Below are positions 48,109 to 58,949 of a stretch of DNA of 64,000 nucleotides, piece after piece (the first letter of the stretch is position 1; every line of letters starts with the position of its first letter). A program made the position numbers and the translations under genes. This stretch comes from Beverwykella pulmonaria (taxonomy: Eukaryota; Ascomycota; Dothideomycetes; Pleosporales; Melanommataceae), in assembly GCA_001599595.1 (NCBI GenBank), contig BCHH01000016.1:739901-803900 (forward strand), written 5' to 3'. The notes under the pieces are model-generated. The model saw only the letters and a list, made by a program, of their open reading frames with translations, was not told where the DNA came from and did not search any database.

Positions 48109-48392
48109 TACATCCCCTTCTTGAACGGATTTCTAGCATTATTACAAATCAGACCCGTATATAGAAGCTTTATAACTAGAAAAAGTACTTATTTTTATAT
48201 AAAGCTGGGCCATTTTCCTATAATAGTTATATATCTATTTATACTGTTGGTTTCACAGAGCTATTGCAATAGCAATCGTTGGGTTCTCAAAGGTGGTAAT
48301 AATTCATGTGTCTGTCTATCTTGAAGCGGTGCAGCAGAGGGAATACCATCCACCTCACCGCCGCGTGCACTAGCCTAGTATGGCTAGTGCCC

Positions 48393-48464
48393 CACGTGTC
48401 CACACGTGATTGGTACCTCCACACGTGATCCATACATCCCACGTGATCTACACATCAACACGTG
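48393..48464. repeat. array of five CACGTG palindromes
   Basis: CACGTG at 48393, 48403, 48422, 48440 and 48459; the last four are CACGTGAT. The last four starts are 18-19 bp apart. CACGTG is the E-box core of bHLH factors, but the array may be part of a decayed repeat. Confidence 0.7.
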
Positions 48465-49082
48465 ATTCCCACGTTCTATATACTCCCAACATATACTGTT
48501 ATGAAAATATCCCAGATTATCGTGCAAGAGGGCAGATCGCGAGGACTAGAGACTAAAACAATCAGTCTTATGGCATCAAAGGACAAACGTGGAAGAATGT
48601 ACTCCACAACCTGTTGAATACGCGTGCTTTGAACCAGGGTGAGACTGTGCAATTGCTACTAGGTTAGGTAGTGGATGGTTCTAAGCTGGATGAATTTATG
48701 GTCTCACCTTTAGCGAGCTATGAGTACACCAATCATAGCTAGAGCAAAACATAGCTGTTGATAGAGAACGCATGTTGCCTGTGAGGACGATCAAACTGGT
48801 TACAATCACCGAACCGATTGTTTAACAAAACCCACCACTCCGCTGCGGCCTTTCACCAACGCATCGTAGCCTGCACGTTACGTACATGCTCTCCTCGGCG
48901 CCACCTGATCGATCTAACTTCCGACGTGCATCTGTGCTCAGCCAGCACCTCCGCTCCTCGAACCTGCTACCACGACATACACGTAGAACCAAGCTTCTGT
49001 TAGCGGGACTAGAATACTTCACACACGCAAAGTAGAAGGTGCCTTTATTATTTAAACGGCTGCTCATGTTACACACTATCGG

Positions 49083-49175
49083 CCGGTGAGTCACATGATG
49101 AGTTCACTCTATGCATGAGTCACACGTCACATGATGTGTAACCTCCATGTTTGCTTTCACTATCTTAGCAGACTT
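49083..49175. repeat. dispersed repeat, also at about 58680-58730
   Basis: Both places carry GTCACATGATGAGT, then CTCCATGTTTGCTTTCACT (CTCTATG... at 58.7 kb) and TCTTRGC. Confidence 0.6.
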
Positions 49176-49588
49176 CTAGCGTGCTTGGCAATTATATAAT
49201 TATTTCTTCGGAAGCTCCTCAGTAGAATCAATACAATGAATATCCATATCTCTCTACTCCATCAAATTATGACACATATCTAAGCACTCTTTCCCTTCAC
49301 TTTATTGATAATTACCATGGCAGACGCTCCAGATTCAAGTCTAGCATCCTTGTATATTCGATCTTGTTCACGCTGTTACTGCATACCTGTAATAGTGACC
49401 ATGCTGAGCCATGCTCTGCTCAATCTATATTTAATAATATTTTCCGATTTATAAAATGCTTCGAAATGAAGTGACATTACATAAAGCAGACGGTTAAATA
49501 TCTACCAGAAATACATCCTAATACAAGCTATATACAAATCCCATCGGCAAAGTTTCCCCCGGCGCACCTCTCAGTGTGTATCTATGAA

Positions 49589-50046
49589 TCAGACCCTTTG
49601 CGCACCAGTCAAACCGATCCCCCTAGGAAGCCATTGCGGGCAGGCCAAAGGGTTGTCCGGAGGGAAATATGCACAAGCCGGTATCTGTGGCTGGGGCTCA
49701 CAGTGGTCACTATTCCCAGCTCCACCATCGATGCATTTGCGGTTACCGCATTTGCCCACGTATTCAACTTCGCCCGTCGAAGATCTGAGACACTCCCAGA
49801 CTGTATTTGAGAGTGCTTCTTCCATGGAATTAAATTTATCTAGACCCTCCGCTTGGATCAGTTGCTCCATATCCCCGCGGTAATTGCCTGTGGAGATGGA
49901 TGTTAGCTTATACGGAGAATTCGGCCAGAAAGAAAATCAGTACCTATAAGTAGGAGATTGTAACCACAGTATGTGAGGCCTTCTTGACAGTTTTCGGCGG
50001 CTGCGAGGCTGGCGACGGCCAGAGCGGCGACGAGAGTGAACCTCAT
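49589..50046 (-). CDS. small secreted cysteine-rich protein (candidate effector)
   Basis: Two exons, 49944-50046 and 49589-49887, with an intron starting GTACTG and ending CCACAG; total 402 nt, 133 residues. The N-terminus MRFTLVAALAVASLAAA is a signal peptide with likely cleavage before Glu18-Asn. The mature part begins NCQEGLTYCGYNLL and has eight cysteines and no membrane segment. The ENCxxGLxYCG start is a pattern I have seen in small secreted proteins of plant-associated Dothideomycetes, but the family has no assigned function known to me. Size, secretion signal and an even cysteine number point to an extracellular disulfide-bonded protein. The ORF is intact although it lies beside AT-rich repeats. 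Confidence 0.85.
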
Positions 50047-51530
50047 TTTGATGGCTGGTGATGCGGGATGTGTAGTGTGTCGCGCTGAAAGTGCAATTGG
50101 AGTGATGAGGTATCGGAGTGGTGTTGGAGTGATGAGATGTGATTTGAATAGTGTTGATACTTCTTAATGGATTTTGCCTTCCTACTTATACTTATCAGTT
50201 TTTAAGGTCGATCGAGCTTCTACAGTTTGCCCCTGCCACAACAGCAGCTGCGTGGAGATCGGTTCGTATTGCAAAATGATGTTCCATGCTGCTACACATT
50301 ATTCATAGTGGCGGAGTCTACAGCGCGGTGTAACATTCAGCACAGGTTGAGTGCGATTTTGGCTAGTATTAACCGAAAAGGGAAATTGCACTGAATATAG
50401 AGTCTTGGATTCTTGACCGTGCGGCGAATGTTCAGCACTGAAGAAAACCTCTGGCGTCGAGCCGGGGTTCCTACTGGTTGCATCTTAGAGGGAGATGCGC
50501 GCTACCTCTACATAGAGCCTAGAGGTACCATCCGTGCGCTCGCCAAGTTGTGAGGCTGAAGATACTCGGTGTCGGCTGGACTGTGCTCACCGCCCAACCG
50601 TCTATGCAAACGATTATAAACATAACCTGGGGCTTGTTCGGGGAAGACATAGGTCGGCGACGTCTGTTGGAAGGATTTGACGGGTGAGATTTGACTGCGC
50701 CCTTTTGCTCATCACTAAGAACAGAAAGCGATTGTGAGCAAATCCGCAGAAACCTCAACTCAATTTCGTAACTTTCGCAAACGAGATACTAGGTTAGTCC
50801 TTATATGAAAACACACTTGTTCGACAGGATGAAGCACATATTTTATGGAGTAATAACAAAATTGGGAACTGCCCCACTTACTCTCCCCGTTGCTCTGGCC
50901 CGAGCGGGTTTCCACATTATCACCGGCTCAAACTTCTTTCCCATAAAATACACTCAGCGGCCGAATCGCGACGGGAGATTTTAAAGCTGATATTAATATG
51001 GACAGTAATTGAGTTGCGGTTTAGGAGCTTGGTGTTGATGACACCGGTTTGAGGTTTATGCGACACCAACTCCATCGATGATGGTGGCTTCTAAGGAGAT
51101 GATAGCATTCCCAAATTTCCTGAACATGGCTAGGGGCAATATTTCGACCTTAAATACGACAGCCGCAACCTTTTACCAAATCTACCCGAATCGGAAATGT
51201 TGTTCTTTCTACGCAGCATTGTGAATTGCGATCCTCACGCCTGGTTTGACCAATAATGTGGAGATTGAGTATCAAATTTGTCATCTTTGGAGACCCAAAC
51301 ATGCACAAGAGTCTGGACTCCATTTATAATGCATGTATTTGAATGCTGCAGGTGAAATCTGGAACAAGTAATTGCTTAGGACGTCAAGAAAAACATTGAT
51401 ATTTGTGGTAGATGCTGAGGATGGTGAGCACTTGGTGGATATGTGAGCTTTCTTACTGAATTTCTTAGGCATTTGCCGCGGGTGGCTCCAGTTACAGCGT
51501 GCTCTGAAGCAGCAAGCTTCGTGCGAAGAA
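50047..51530. other. intergenic, no gene seen
   Basis: Promoter of the secreted-protein gene at the left; the rest has only short frames (up to 84 codons) without recognisable content. Confidence 0.5.
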
Positions 51531-51719
51531 AACATAGCAATGCTAGAACAAGAGATTGACTTTTGTGCTCAAGATTACGACCATCCTCAGCCTTCCGGAA
51601 CCACACCTACCAGGCTCCTCGACCTGGAGCCTGGGAATAATGCTAATGGAATAAGGCTTCTAGAAACCTCTTCTGCATCTGCGCCAACACCAGTCAATCA
51701 CGCAGCATTAAGCTTCTGC

Positions 51720-52060
51720 TAAGGCCAAAACATGTAGGGGATATTCAGCTCAAGACTACGCCTGAGACTTTTTCTTCCCATCTTGAAGGGGTATCGATCA
51801 TATCTATAGCAGAACCTCTGCAAGATGCGGTCAGAACGGCTCGAGCGCCTTCTATCCGCTATCTTTGGATCGACGCTCGTATCGTTCAAGACCATTTGTA
51901 AGCCGAGGACACCATAATATCACGTGGATATGCCACTGACTAATCAGTCCGTCATATATATATCAGCTGTACATACATCACATACAATACACATCTTGAC
52001 ACCTCTTTCCTCCACGCTCCAGCTTACACCATTTGAACAACCGGATAAGAGTGTGAGGGG
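51720..52060 (+). pseudogene. HET-domain remnant split by a short element
   Basis: From 51720 the frame reads HVGDIQLKTTPETF, then EPLQDAVRTARAPSIRYLWI followed by DARIVQDH. This matches the HET domain's first conserved block (FRDAI..TR.LGIRYLWIDSLCIIQD), a module of heterokaryon incompatibility. The TGTAAGCC-family copy 3 (51897-52028) interrupts it after QDH. Without the element the frame continues only a few codons to a TGA. No start codon or rest of the domain is left. Confidence 0.7.
51897..52028 (+). mobile_element. TGTAAGCC-family short element, copy 3
   Basis: 132 bp, nearly identical to copy 1, flanked by the 5-bp duplication CCATT (51892-51896 and 52029-52033); sits inside the HET remnant. 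Confidence 0.88.
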
Positions 52061-53362
52061 TTTAGTACGTAGGAAGCTTAAATGAAGGTATGATATTATA
52101 TTGAGATGAATACTTGATGTTGACTTAGGGGCGTCGAGAAGCCGATATACTCCTACGTAGTCACTTGGTCCTGTCCAGAACTGTGACTGGCCCGTGACTG
52201 ACCCGTGACTGGCCCGTAGCCTGTCCGAGGGCCTTCCAGAGCTGGTGATGTGTAATATCATTACGCCTAGCCAGTAGCACGCTAAGCAAGTAGTTTGTTG
52301 GTCATAGTCCGCACCTCGCATAATCTAGGGTATTTCGGATATTCCTTTAGGCTGGATTTCCTCTGTTAGATGTTGAGGTTGCGCTAATCGTTGGTGTTTG
52401 GGTCACCTGCTCCGTCGATGTCCTACTCAATGAAGCGTCTCCCTCAGCGGTAGGCTCTACGTTCGTTGTGTCGACCGCTGACTGATGTTTTGTCGGTGTT
52501 TCAGAGAATGAAGCGTCACCCGTTAAGTGTTCTTACATAGCTGTCTCGCGCGTTGGATCGTCCACACCAGTGGTAGATGGCAGTTCCGGACCATTAACCG
52601 TAGCGGGTGGTCAGGTGGTGAGCGTGATAGACAGTGAAGGAGGAGTGGGAGAAGTGAAGTTCGTGAGGCCCAGTCCACTTCTCTCAAACCCGTCACGTAC
52701 TGGCCCTCATGATCTTTCTCATTGAAGGGCGAAAGAGCGAGTGTTGCTGTAGATATGATAATCGACGTTTGGATGCATGGTAAATAAATAGGTATATTAT
52801 ACTCGCCACTCAGTCTACTTTTGCGTTTCATATCTACATTAGAGGAGTAGCGGTCAGAAAAAGAGAATTTGAAGCTCATATATTGTTCATCACCAAAGAA
52901 GGCATCTCATAGTGAGAGAGACAGGCCAGTGTGAACAGTCTCTTACACTACCGTTGCCGCTCGATGCAGAAGGTATATGGACATGTCCCACTTAATGTGA
53001 ACTCTTGAGTGTCGTACCCTAGCATTGCGTGAATCATCCGTCCATTACGTTTGAGTAAATGATGCCTTGCAGAGATTCGGACACGCCGCTCGTCTGAGAG
53101 TTGCTGACAAACGGGTGGTAAACAGAGATGGACACGCCTCCACCAAATAGCGCGTGTGAGACCAGAACTGGCTAGTGCATCTTTTAAAACAGGGTGCCTG
53201 TCCAATCATATCTCGCAATAAGATACGCGGAATGCGAGATACGAGCTGAGTATGTCACCCACCAGCCGCAACACAGCAGTCAACCTCATGAAAGCCTCAC
53301 CACTCCATCACGAGTATCGTAGAGCAGCCTCACCGACTTCATTGTCGCCGCTCATCATGGGC
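52061..53362. other. intergenic
   Basis: No gene seen. Holds a short 11-bp tandem repeat (GTGACTGRCCC, three units, 52183-52215) and, at the right, the promoter of the next gene. Confidence 0.5.
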
Positions 53363-53372
53363 TATATAAATA
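53363..53372 (+). promoter_or_regulatory. TATA box of the 53436 gene
   Basis: TATATAAATA 64-73 bp upstream of the ATG, followed by a CA-rich leader. Confidence 0.65.
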
Positions 53373-53435
53373 AGGTCGCAATGTCGATCGACAGAACATC
53401 CTCACTCACACCAGCAACTCACACAGCATAGCACC

Positions 53436-54206
53436 ATGAGCACCACCACTACCGAGAAGGAAGTCGAGCACGCGCCCGTCGACATTACCCTCCTTTCTGA
53501 CAAGGAGAAACACGAACTCATCGTCGCGGACACAGCCTCCATCACTAGCGGTACCACGCTCGGCGCGTCCTCATTCTTCTATCGCACCAAGTCCCTCACC
53601 ATCAACACCAAAGGCTCGCCCCTCCTACGTCTACCTCTCCCACTCTCAGAGCTGCAGATCTCTATCCACAACCAAGATGGCAGTATCGCGTACCTTTCGA
53701 CACGCTCACGCCGCAGCTCGGGGAACTGCGTGCTCACAGATGCGGACGGAGAGGAGGTGATTAGCACTACATACTTCTTTGGGCCGGGCAAGGACCCTGT
53801 GCTACATCTTCTCGGCAGTGTGGGAGTAGAGAAAGATGAGATAAAGACAACGTCAAAATGGACATCGAGATCACAGAAGTTCGTGCTGTCCGACGGTCGC
53901 ACCTTTGAGTGGGAGTACAAGAGGGAGAAGGGCTTCGGAAAGGAGGGCAAAAAAGGCACGGCCTTGGTGCTGAGCATGGCGGAAAGGAGGCTAGCAGCTT
54001 TGATCCGAAACGAGGAGACCAGGACGCCTGGAAGTAAGAGCTGTAGCGCAGGGAACGGTGGGCAGCTGGTGTTGGGGGAGCTTGTGGGTGTGGGTGAGGA
54101 TGTTGTTGTTGCAACTTGCTTATTGATGTTGAAGAAAGAGGTTGATCGTAGAAGGGCGGTGCAGTTCATGATTATCACGGGTGCTATCTCGGGTGGAGCG
54201 TCGTAG
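53436..54206 (+). CDS. conserved single-exon fungal protein of unknown function
   Basis: 256 residues, ATG in strong context (AGCACCATGAG), no intron, no signal peptide. The region from about residue 45 to 175 is strand-rich: LTINTKGSPLLRLPLPLSEL, then YFFGPGKDPVLHLLG, then FVLSDGRTFEWEYKREKGFG. The last third contains LIRNEETRTPGSKSCSAGNG, then VVVATCLLMLKKEVDRRR and a short hydrophobic end. The layout recalls tubby/LURP-like single-domain proteins of Pezizomycotina, but no diagnostic motif is visible, so I leave function open. The TATA box and clean frame support an expressed gene. It is the only intact gene for about 3 kb on either side. Confidence 0.82.
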   Translation: MSTTTTEKEVEHAPVDITLLSDKEKHELIVADTASITSGTTLGASSFFYRTKSLTINTKGSPLLRLPLPLSELQISIHNQDGSIAYLSTRSRRSSGNCVLTDADGEEVISTTYFFGPGKDPVLHLLGSVGVEKDEIKTTSKWTSRSQKFVLSDGRTFEWEYKREKGFGKEGKKGTALVLSMAERRLAALIRNEETRTPGSKSCSAGNGGQLVLGELVGVGEDVVVATCLLMLKKEVDRRRAVQFMIITGAISGGAS

Positions 54207-55365
54207 AGGGTTTTGTGCCATTTTCAGAACGTAGGCCTGACGTCTTCATTAAGGTATTACGTATCTATCCACACTTCTTTTTATTTAAACGCTACACATC
54301 TAACTTTCCATTATCCATAGATAAATTAATTCATTTCAAACATACTGCCCTAAGATTATGAATGTGCACCTCAGTCTCTTCGCATTGTAAGGCCACGCAC
54401 TCCAGTCGAAAGGCTTTGCTATTATATTGCGCATGCTCTCATTGCCAAGTTGTTAAGCACAGTTTGAAAGGTCTCGCATAGGATCATTTCGTGGCCAATC
54501 TACAGTTCGTACCAATCGAGCTCCTTCCCCGTGCAACCATAACCCGTCACACGCCCTCTAGTTCACGATACTTGCTCGTTACTCGACACTCAACGCTCGA
54601 CACAACTGCACAAAAGAACATCTCTTGACTTTTCAATTCAGTATTTGGCCCATCCATCGTAACATGTCAGATCCGACCCGTCAGCTGGGATAAGAACTCG
54701 ACCATGCTAGCCTTACTCGAAAACCTTCTCTCCACCCTCTTTCTACCTTCCATCCTCAAATTTGTTAACACGTACACAAACACCTTGAAACCGTTCAGAA
54801 AATTCAGCTCTTCAAATTTTCTACTATCTTCAGTGTCCCCGCTACGTCCACTACGGCGCTCATCATCGACAACCGCTGCCACAAGGACTGGGATACGTTC
54901 AAAAAGGTTAGCAAATGCTTGATCGCATAGTTTTTCGATAGAATCACTCACTAGATACGCGGATCCTTTGCTAAGGTGACAGCTACTGCAACTAATGCAA
55001 GCTTGATTTGGTATCCGAAGGTTGCTAACCGATCCACACATGATTCACTCACGCAATTTTTGACCTAGTAGTGTAAAACACATTTGCGCCTCTCCATCCT
55101 TTCACACTTTAAATTGCCAATCGCCCTTCACGTATGATCCGGGAGAGAATCTATTGACGTTCGTTAAGTTAAGAATAAAAGCATTTCGAATCTGGTTTCT
55201 ATTTGAACGCTGAACTTTTAATGCAGTTCGCACGCATCATCACTGGGCCTTTTTTCAAGCTAGAAGCTTGACTTAAAGTGAAATAACGTACATTACAAGA
55301 GAGTTCGCCACCCAACCAACATTTGCAATCACGTAGTTCAACCTCACATCAAAATACTATCTATA
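54207..55365. other. intergenic, no supported gene
   Basis: A 124-codon minus-strand frame (54667-55041) and opposing short frames have no start context or recognisable domain. Confidence 0.5.
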
Positions 55366-55457
55366 TGTAAGCAGGAGGAAGTATGTACAGCTGATATATA
55401 TGCCGGATTGATTAGTCTGAGCATATTTACGTGACGGCATGGTGTCCTGGGCTTACA
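55366..55457 (-). mobile_element. TGTAAGCC-family short element, divergent copy 4
   Basis: On the minus strand it reads TGTAAGCCCAGGACACCAT...TCAGCTGTACATA...TGCTTACA, 92 bp, shorter and more diverged than copies 1-3. Flanks CTATA/TTATA are only partly alike. Confidence 0.65.
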
Positions 55458-55509
55458 TTATATAAAAGCTATTTGAGGTTTGGTAGTATCTACAGTCTTT
55501 TTTTTACAC

Positions 55510-56398
55510 GTACGTGAGTTGTGCACAGGCTCTTTGCAGCGGCTACAGCACGTTGAAGCCCTTTGACTCGCGCCTGATTGAGCTGCATCCAGGCGCCTTT
55601 CACGCTCCAGCTGCTGCTCAGCCTCTCTTTGAGCAACTCTCTCCGCACCTGCTGCTATTATTAAGCTCCCTTACTTCGCTATCTTCTTCCTTTTACGCTC
55701 TCTACGCTTTGTGGCGGCTTCGTTGGCCTTCTGAAGGGCAGAGACTTGATCGCGTAGCATCACTATCTCATGAACCATTCTCTCAGTGCCCTTGGTGAGC
55801 CGATCGAGCGACTGCACAACTGAGGTAGGTGATGAACCTACGTGCCTTTAAATCCTCTTATGTACGAGAGCTGACTTATCCTCTAGCTCACGCGCGTTGC
55901 TTGGTGTTTGAGATACTCAGTGAGGCTCTGAGCCTTTGTACACTGTACGCGCTCAAACTAGCCCCTTATTATCTTGGGATCCTCACATAGAGCTCTATGC
56001 TAGTCGTATAATCGATTAAAATGCGTGGTAAGGCTTATTGTACGCTTGGCAAAGTTATTGGCTAGTGTTTGCCAACTTTCCCCACCACCACGCTCAACCA
56101 GCAGCATATTGGCTATATCTCGTACAGCGTTACGATAGGACAGAAATCTTCGTAAATCTAGGTCAGGCATGTGCTCAAAAATCAACTTCTCTTCTTGATT
56201 GGTGAAACTCTTTGATTTGGGCTGGAAATCACGTCGCGCACCTATACCAGCATGTCAGTTGTGGAGGGCAGATCGGGGGACGTTAAGCGTTGAGGCAGCG
56301 CATCACTCGGTTCCAATTTGGACCTGATTAATAGCTGAGATAGCAAGGAGTATATTTGCTTCGTTGCAGGTCAATCGAGTAATAGTTGGTTGAGCCAT
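55510..56398 (-). pseudogene. pogo/Fot1-type transposase remnant
   Basis: From ATG 56398 (MAQPTITRLT) the minus strand carries the CENP-B-like helix-turn-helix DNA-binding part. The clearest piece is LDLRRFLSYRNAVRDIANML, then ANNFAKRTISLTTHFNRLYD (56000-56185), which matches the tail of the HTH domain of Fot1-like transposases. In-frame stops lie before and after. The DDE catalytic part is missing; from about 55800 leftwards the sequence looks like the charged C-terminal tail. So the copy is internally deleted and dead. Confidence 0.65.
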
Positions 56399-56595
56399 CA
56401 TAGTTGGTAGGTGAGGCGTTGCAAAAGTTCCGTGGGGTGGCTAACTCACTTGTACGGTACTGGTAAAGTACGTTAGATATATTTCATAAAAGAAACAAGA
56501 TTATATGCTAAATCTCATAGCGCCAAATATGACAGCATGGAAATATACGACGAATTGAATCTACCCCATTAAAACCGCGTTCTCCTCATCTCCAC

Positions 56596-57267
56596 TCAAT
56601 AGTACGTGATATCCCAGTGGCTGCCCTCATCCTAAAACTGAAATCAGCACCTCACTCAATACATTGCAAACAAGTGTTACACTTACAGCATACACATTCC
56701 CCGCCTTGCTCTTCCACTGCGGCGACCCGTCCCCCCTCGTACCAATCTTAGTAAAGCTACTCTTGATATAGCTATCCAACTTGGAATTCTTGTGCAAATC
56801 AATCTTATACCCGTTTGAATGACTGTACTTCCCCCCCGCGTGTCCTGTTTCTGTACCCCCAGTAATTAACACGTCGCAATTACACGCCTTCTTGAGCGTA
56901 ATCACACCATTGACAGTGCCCGAGTAAATTCCGTCGTAGGATGTACACTTGGAGTTTGATTTATTAGTGCAGCTGCCAGTCGAGGAGGACTTGATGCCCG
57001 CGGCTTTCAGCATACTGGCGGCTTTAGATTGCGAGAGCTTGATGCCTGAGCGGGGGATCAGATTGGCATCGTGCGGACCGTCGATGGGGTCGTACGAGCG
57101 GTCGTAGAGTTCTATGGGGCTGTCGAAGTCGACGTTATCGGGTTGGACGGGGCTGGCGCCGACGGCGATACTAAGGGCTGTTAGGCTGGTGAGGAGAACT
57201 GTGCTGAACTTTGGTCTGTTAATTGCTGAAGAGCACACTTTAATTGTGATGGAAGACCTACATGCAT
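56596..57267 (-). CDS. secreted protein with M15 (DD-carboxypeptidase-like) metal site
   Basis: Exons 57262-57267 (Met-His), 56687-57208 and 56596-56631 give 187 residues. The 3' intron (GTAAGT..TTTTAG, 55 bp) is firm; the first intron (GTAGGT..AAG, 53 bp) is my best fit because the main frame has no ATG. The resulting N-terminus MHFSTVLLTSLTALSIAVGA is a signal peptide. Mature protein: GIKLSQSKAASMLKAAGI, four cysteines, then SHSNGYKID with His132 and Asp139 and, at the end, EGSHWDITYY with His181. The SHxxGxxxD...HWD arrangement is that of zinc-binding M15/VanY-type peptidases, which cut peptidoglycan cross-bridges in bacteria. Known to me only as a family of secreted fungal proteins without function; activity is inferred. 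Confidence 0.75.
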
Positions 57268-58949
57268 TGTGACAAAATGATAGAAGGAGAGTAGAGAATG
57301 AAGTTGTGATGCGAGACCTTGGAATGCAGGCTTGTCGATGATGAACAACCAGGCGAGATCCTCCACAGTATATATACTAATTACAAACACGCCCATTTGC
57401 CATCATATCCGCCACAAACTCTTTCATTACTCTCTCATCGCAAATGGTGACTCCTCGTGTCGATATCCATCCGTCGCACTGTCCTTCGTATTCTCAAACA
57501 GGCAATCCGCCAATCGCCATTACTGCCTCGCCAATCACTCCCACCAAACACCTGGCTAGTCCGCGCCGCATGAAAACAAACATCATTTTAATCAGAATAC
57601 GAGCGTCATTAGCGGTCAATTCCGCGAAAACACTCTCGTGTTTTTTTTGCGGGACTTGAGGACCTGCTTTTTGGGGAAGCGATGGTCGAAACGATATACG
57701 AAGGAAACGAAGAAACGGAGTGTAAGGCTTTGGGCTGTCGAGATGGTATGACGGACGAGGCTGTGGATACGAAGATTCGGAGTCTGGTAGTACGAACTTG
57801 CGGAAGTGGTACCTTGCAGGTGGTGAAGATGGATAGAGATCTATGGTGTATGAACGGTAGGTAAATACCTAACCACGACACATCACATCCACCACTCCTC
57901 GTCATTCTACAATCCAGCTAACAGCAAATCCTCCATTTGCACTAAGTTTCCCTCTTTCCTGCAAAGTAAAATCATTATTAACATGAGTAGTCGCCAAAGC
58001 CACGCCCGCTTGGCATGTGGCTAGTGAAACGTCCTTATCTCCGTATACGAGCGGAGATCTTACTGTGGCACCACAGTGGAGATCAGCCCCGTAAATCATA
58101 AAAAACTCCGAAAGTCCGCGAATAGCACCTCAAGGCTTCAAAATCATTCTCTATTCAACCCTCCTAACAGGCCCCAACATCCTTCATATCATCTCTTCCA
58201 CCATCTATTGACCCTTATGACCAGTACTGCCATCATGTGCATCAAGAACGACACCTTCACACTATGACCACTAACCTGAATGCTATCGTAATGAGGCGAG
58301 ACGGTAATGACAGGTTCCTGGTTCATTACGTGCCTGGTTCAACGAGCATATATATACAGCCAGCTTACAGTACACGTGATATATACACGTGATGCACCGT
58401 GATATATTATGGTAGTAGGAGGGGTGAAAACCCACCGAGAGGATGCAAAATAAGAGAACCCTTGAGCGGGAAATTGCATCAAAACTCTAGCCCGTTCATA
58501 GCTCCAGATATTCAAACAGCAACCTTACTCAACTCTCCGCTATGCCCACCAGCAACGTAGGCGCGACGTAGGTTGTCATCTGTGTTATGTCTTACAATTG
58601 CGTTATAACAGGTCTGTCAGAAAGCGAGCTAAGCCTAAATCATGGATGACAGCCTCAGCTCATCTATTTATGTTGGCCCGTAGGTCACATGATGAGTCAC
58701 CTCTATGTTTGCTTTCACTCTCTTGGCCCTCACCATTTTCAACTCCAGAAATCCACTGGGCCAGGAAATCTTGCCAAGATCCTCCTGATCCTCGGCAACC
58801 GAACAGTGCCTATACTTGAGAAGGTATACAAAAACCCTACCCAAATGTAATGGGAAGCCAGGTGTGCTTGAACTGTCAAAGCTACTTAAAATCGAAGTAC
58901 CAGTATTCTGTTTCGCTACACCGTGCGTTTCGCGACGAGAAGGTTGACG
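57268..58949. other. intergenic with possible gene scraps
   Basis: A minus-strand frame at 57902-58099 (YGADLHCGATVRSPLVYG...ALATTHVNN) and a plus-strand frame at 57682-57864 look protein-like but lack context and known domains. 58350-58425 shares CACGTGAT-rich sequence with 29.8 kb, and 58680-58730 repeats 49083-49175. Confidence 0.4.

Larger units (their letters stand above)
48111..49588. other. intergenic, no gene seen
   Basis: AT-rich sequence with the CACGTG array (48393-48464) and a repeat shared with 58.7 kb (49083-49175). Confidence 0.5.

Noticed and set aside
54667..55041. 124-codon minus-strand ORF
   Set aside because: The opposite strand looks equally protein-like with stops; cannot decide that either is a gene.
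57682..57864. 60-codon plus-strand ORF (MVETIYEGNEETECK...)
   Set aside because: Open and charged, but no family, no upstream exon found; kept only as a possible scrap.
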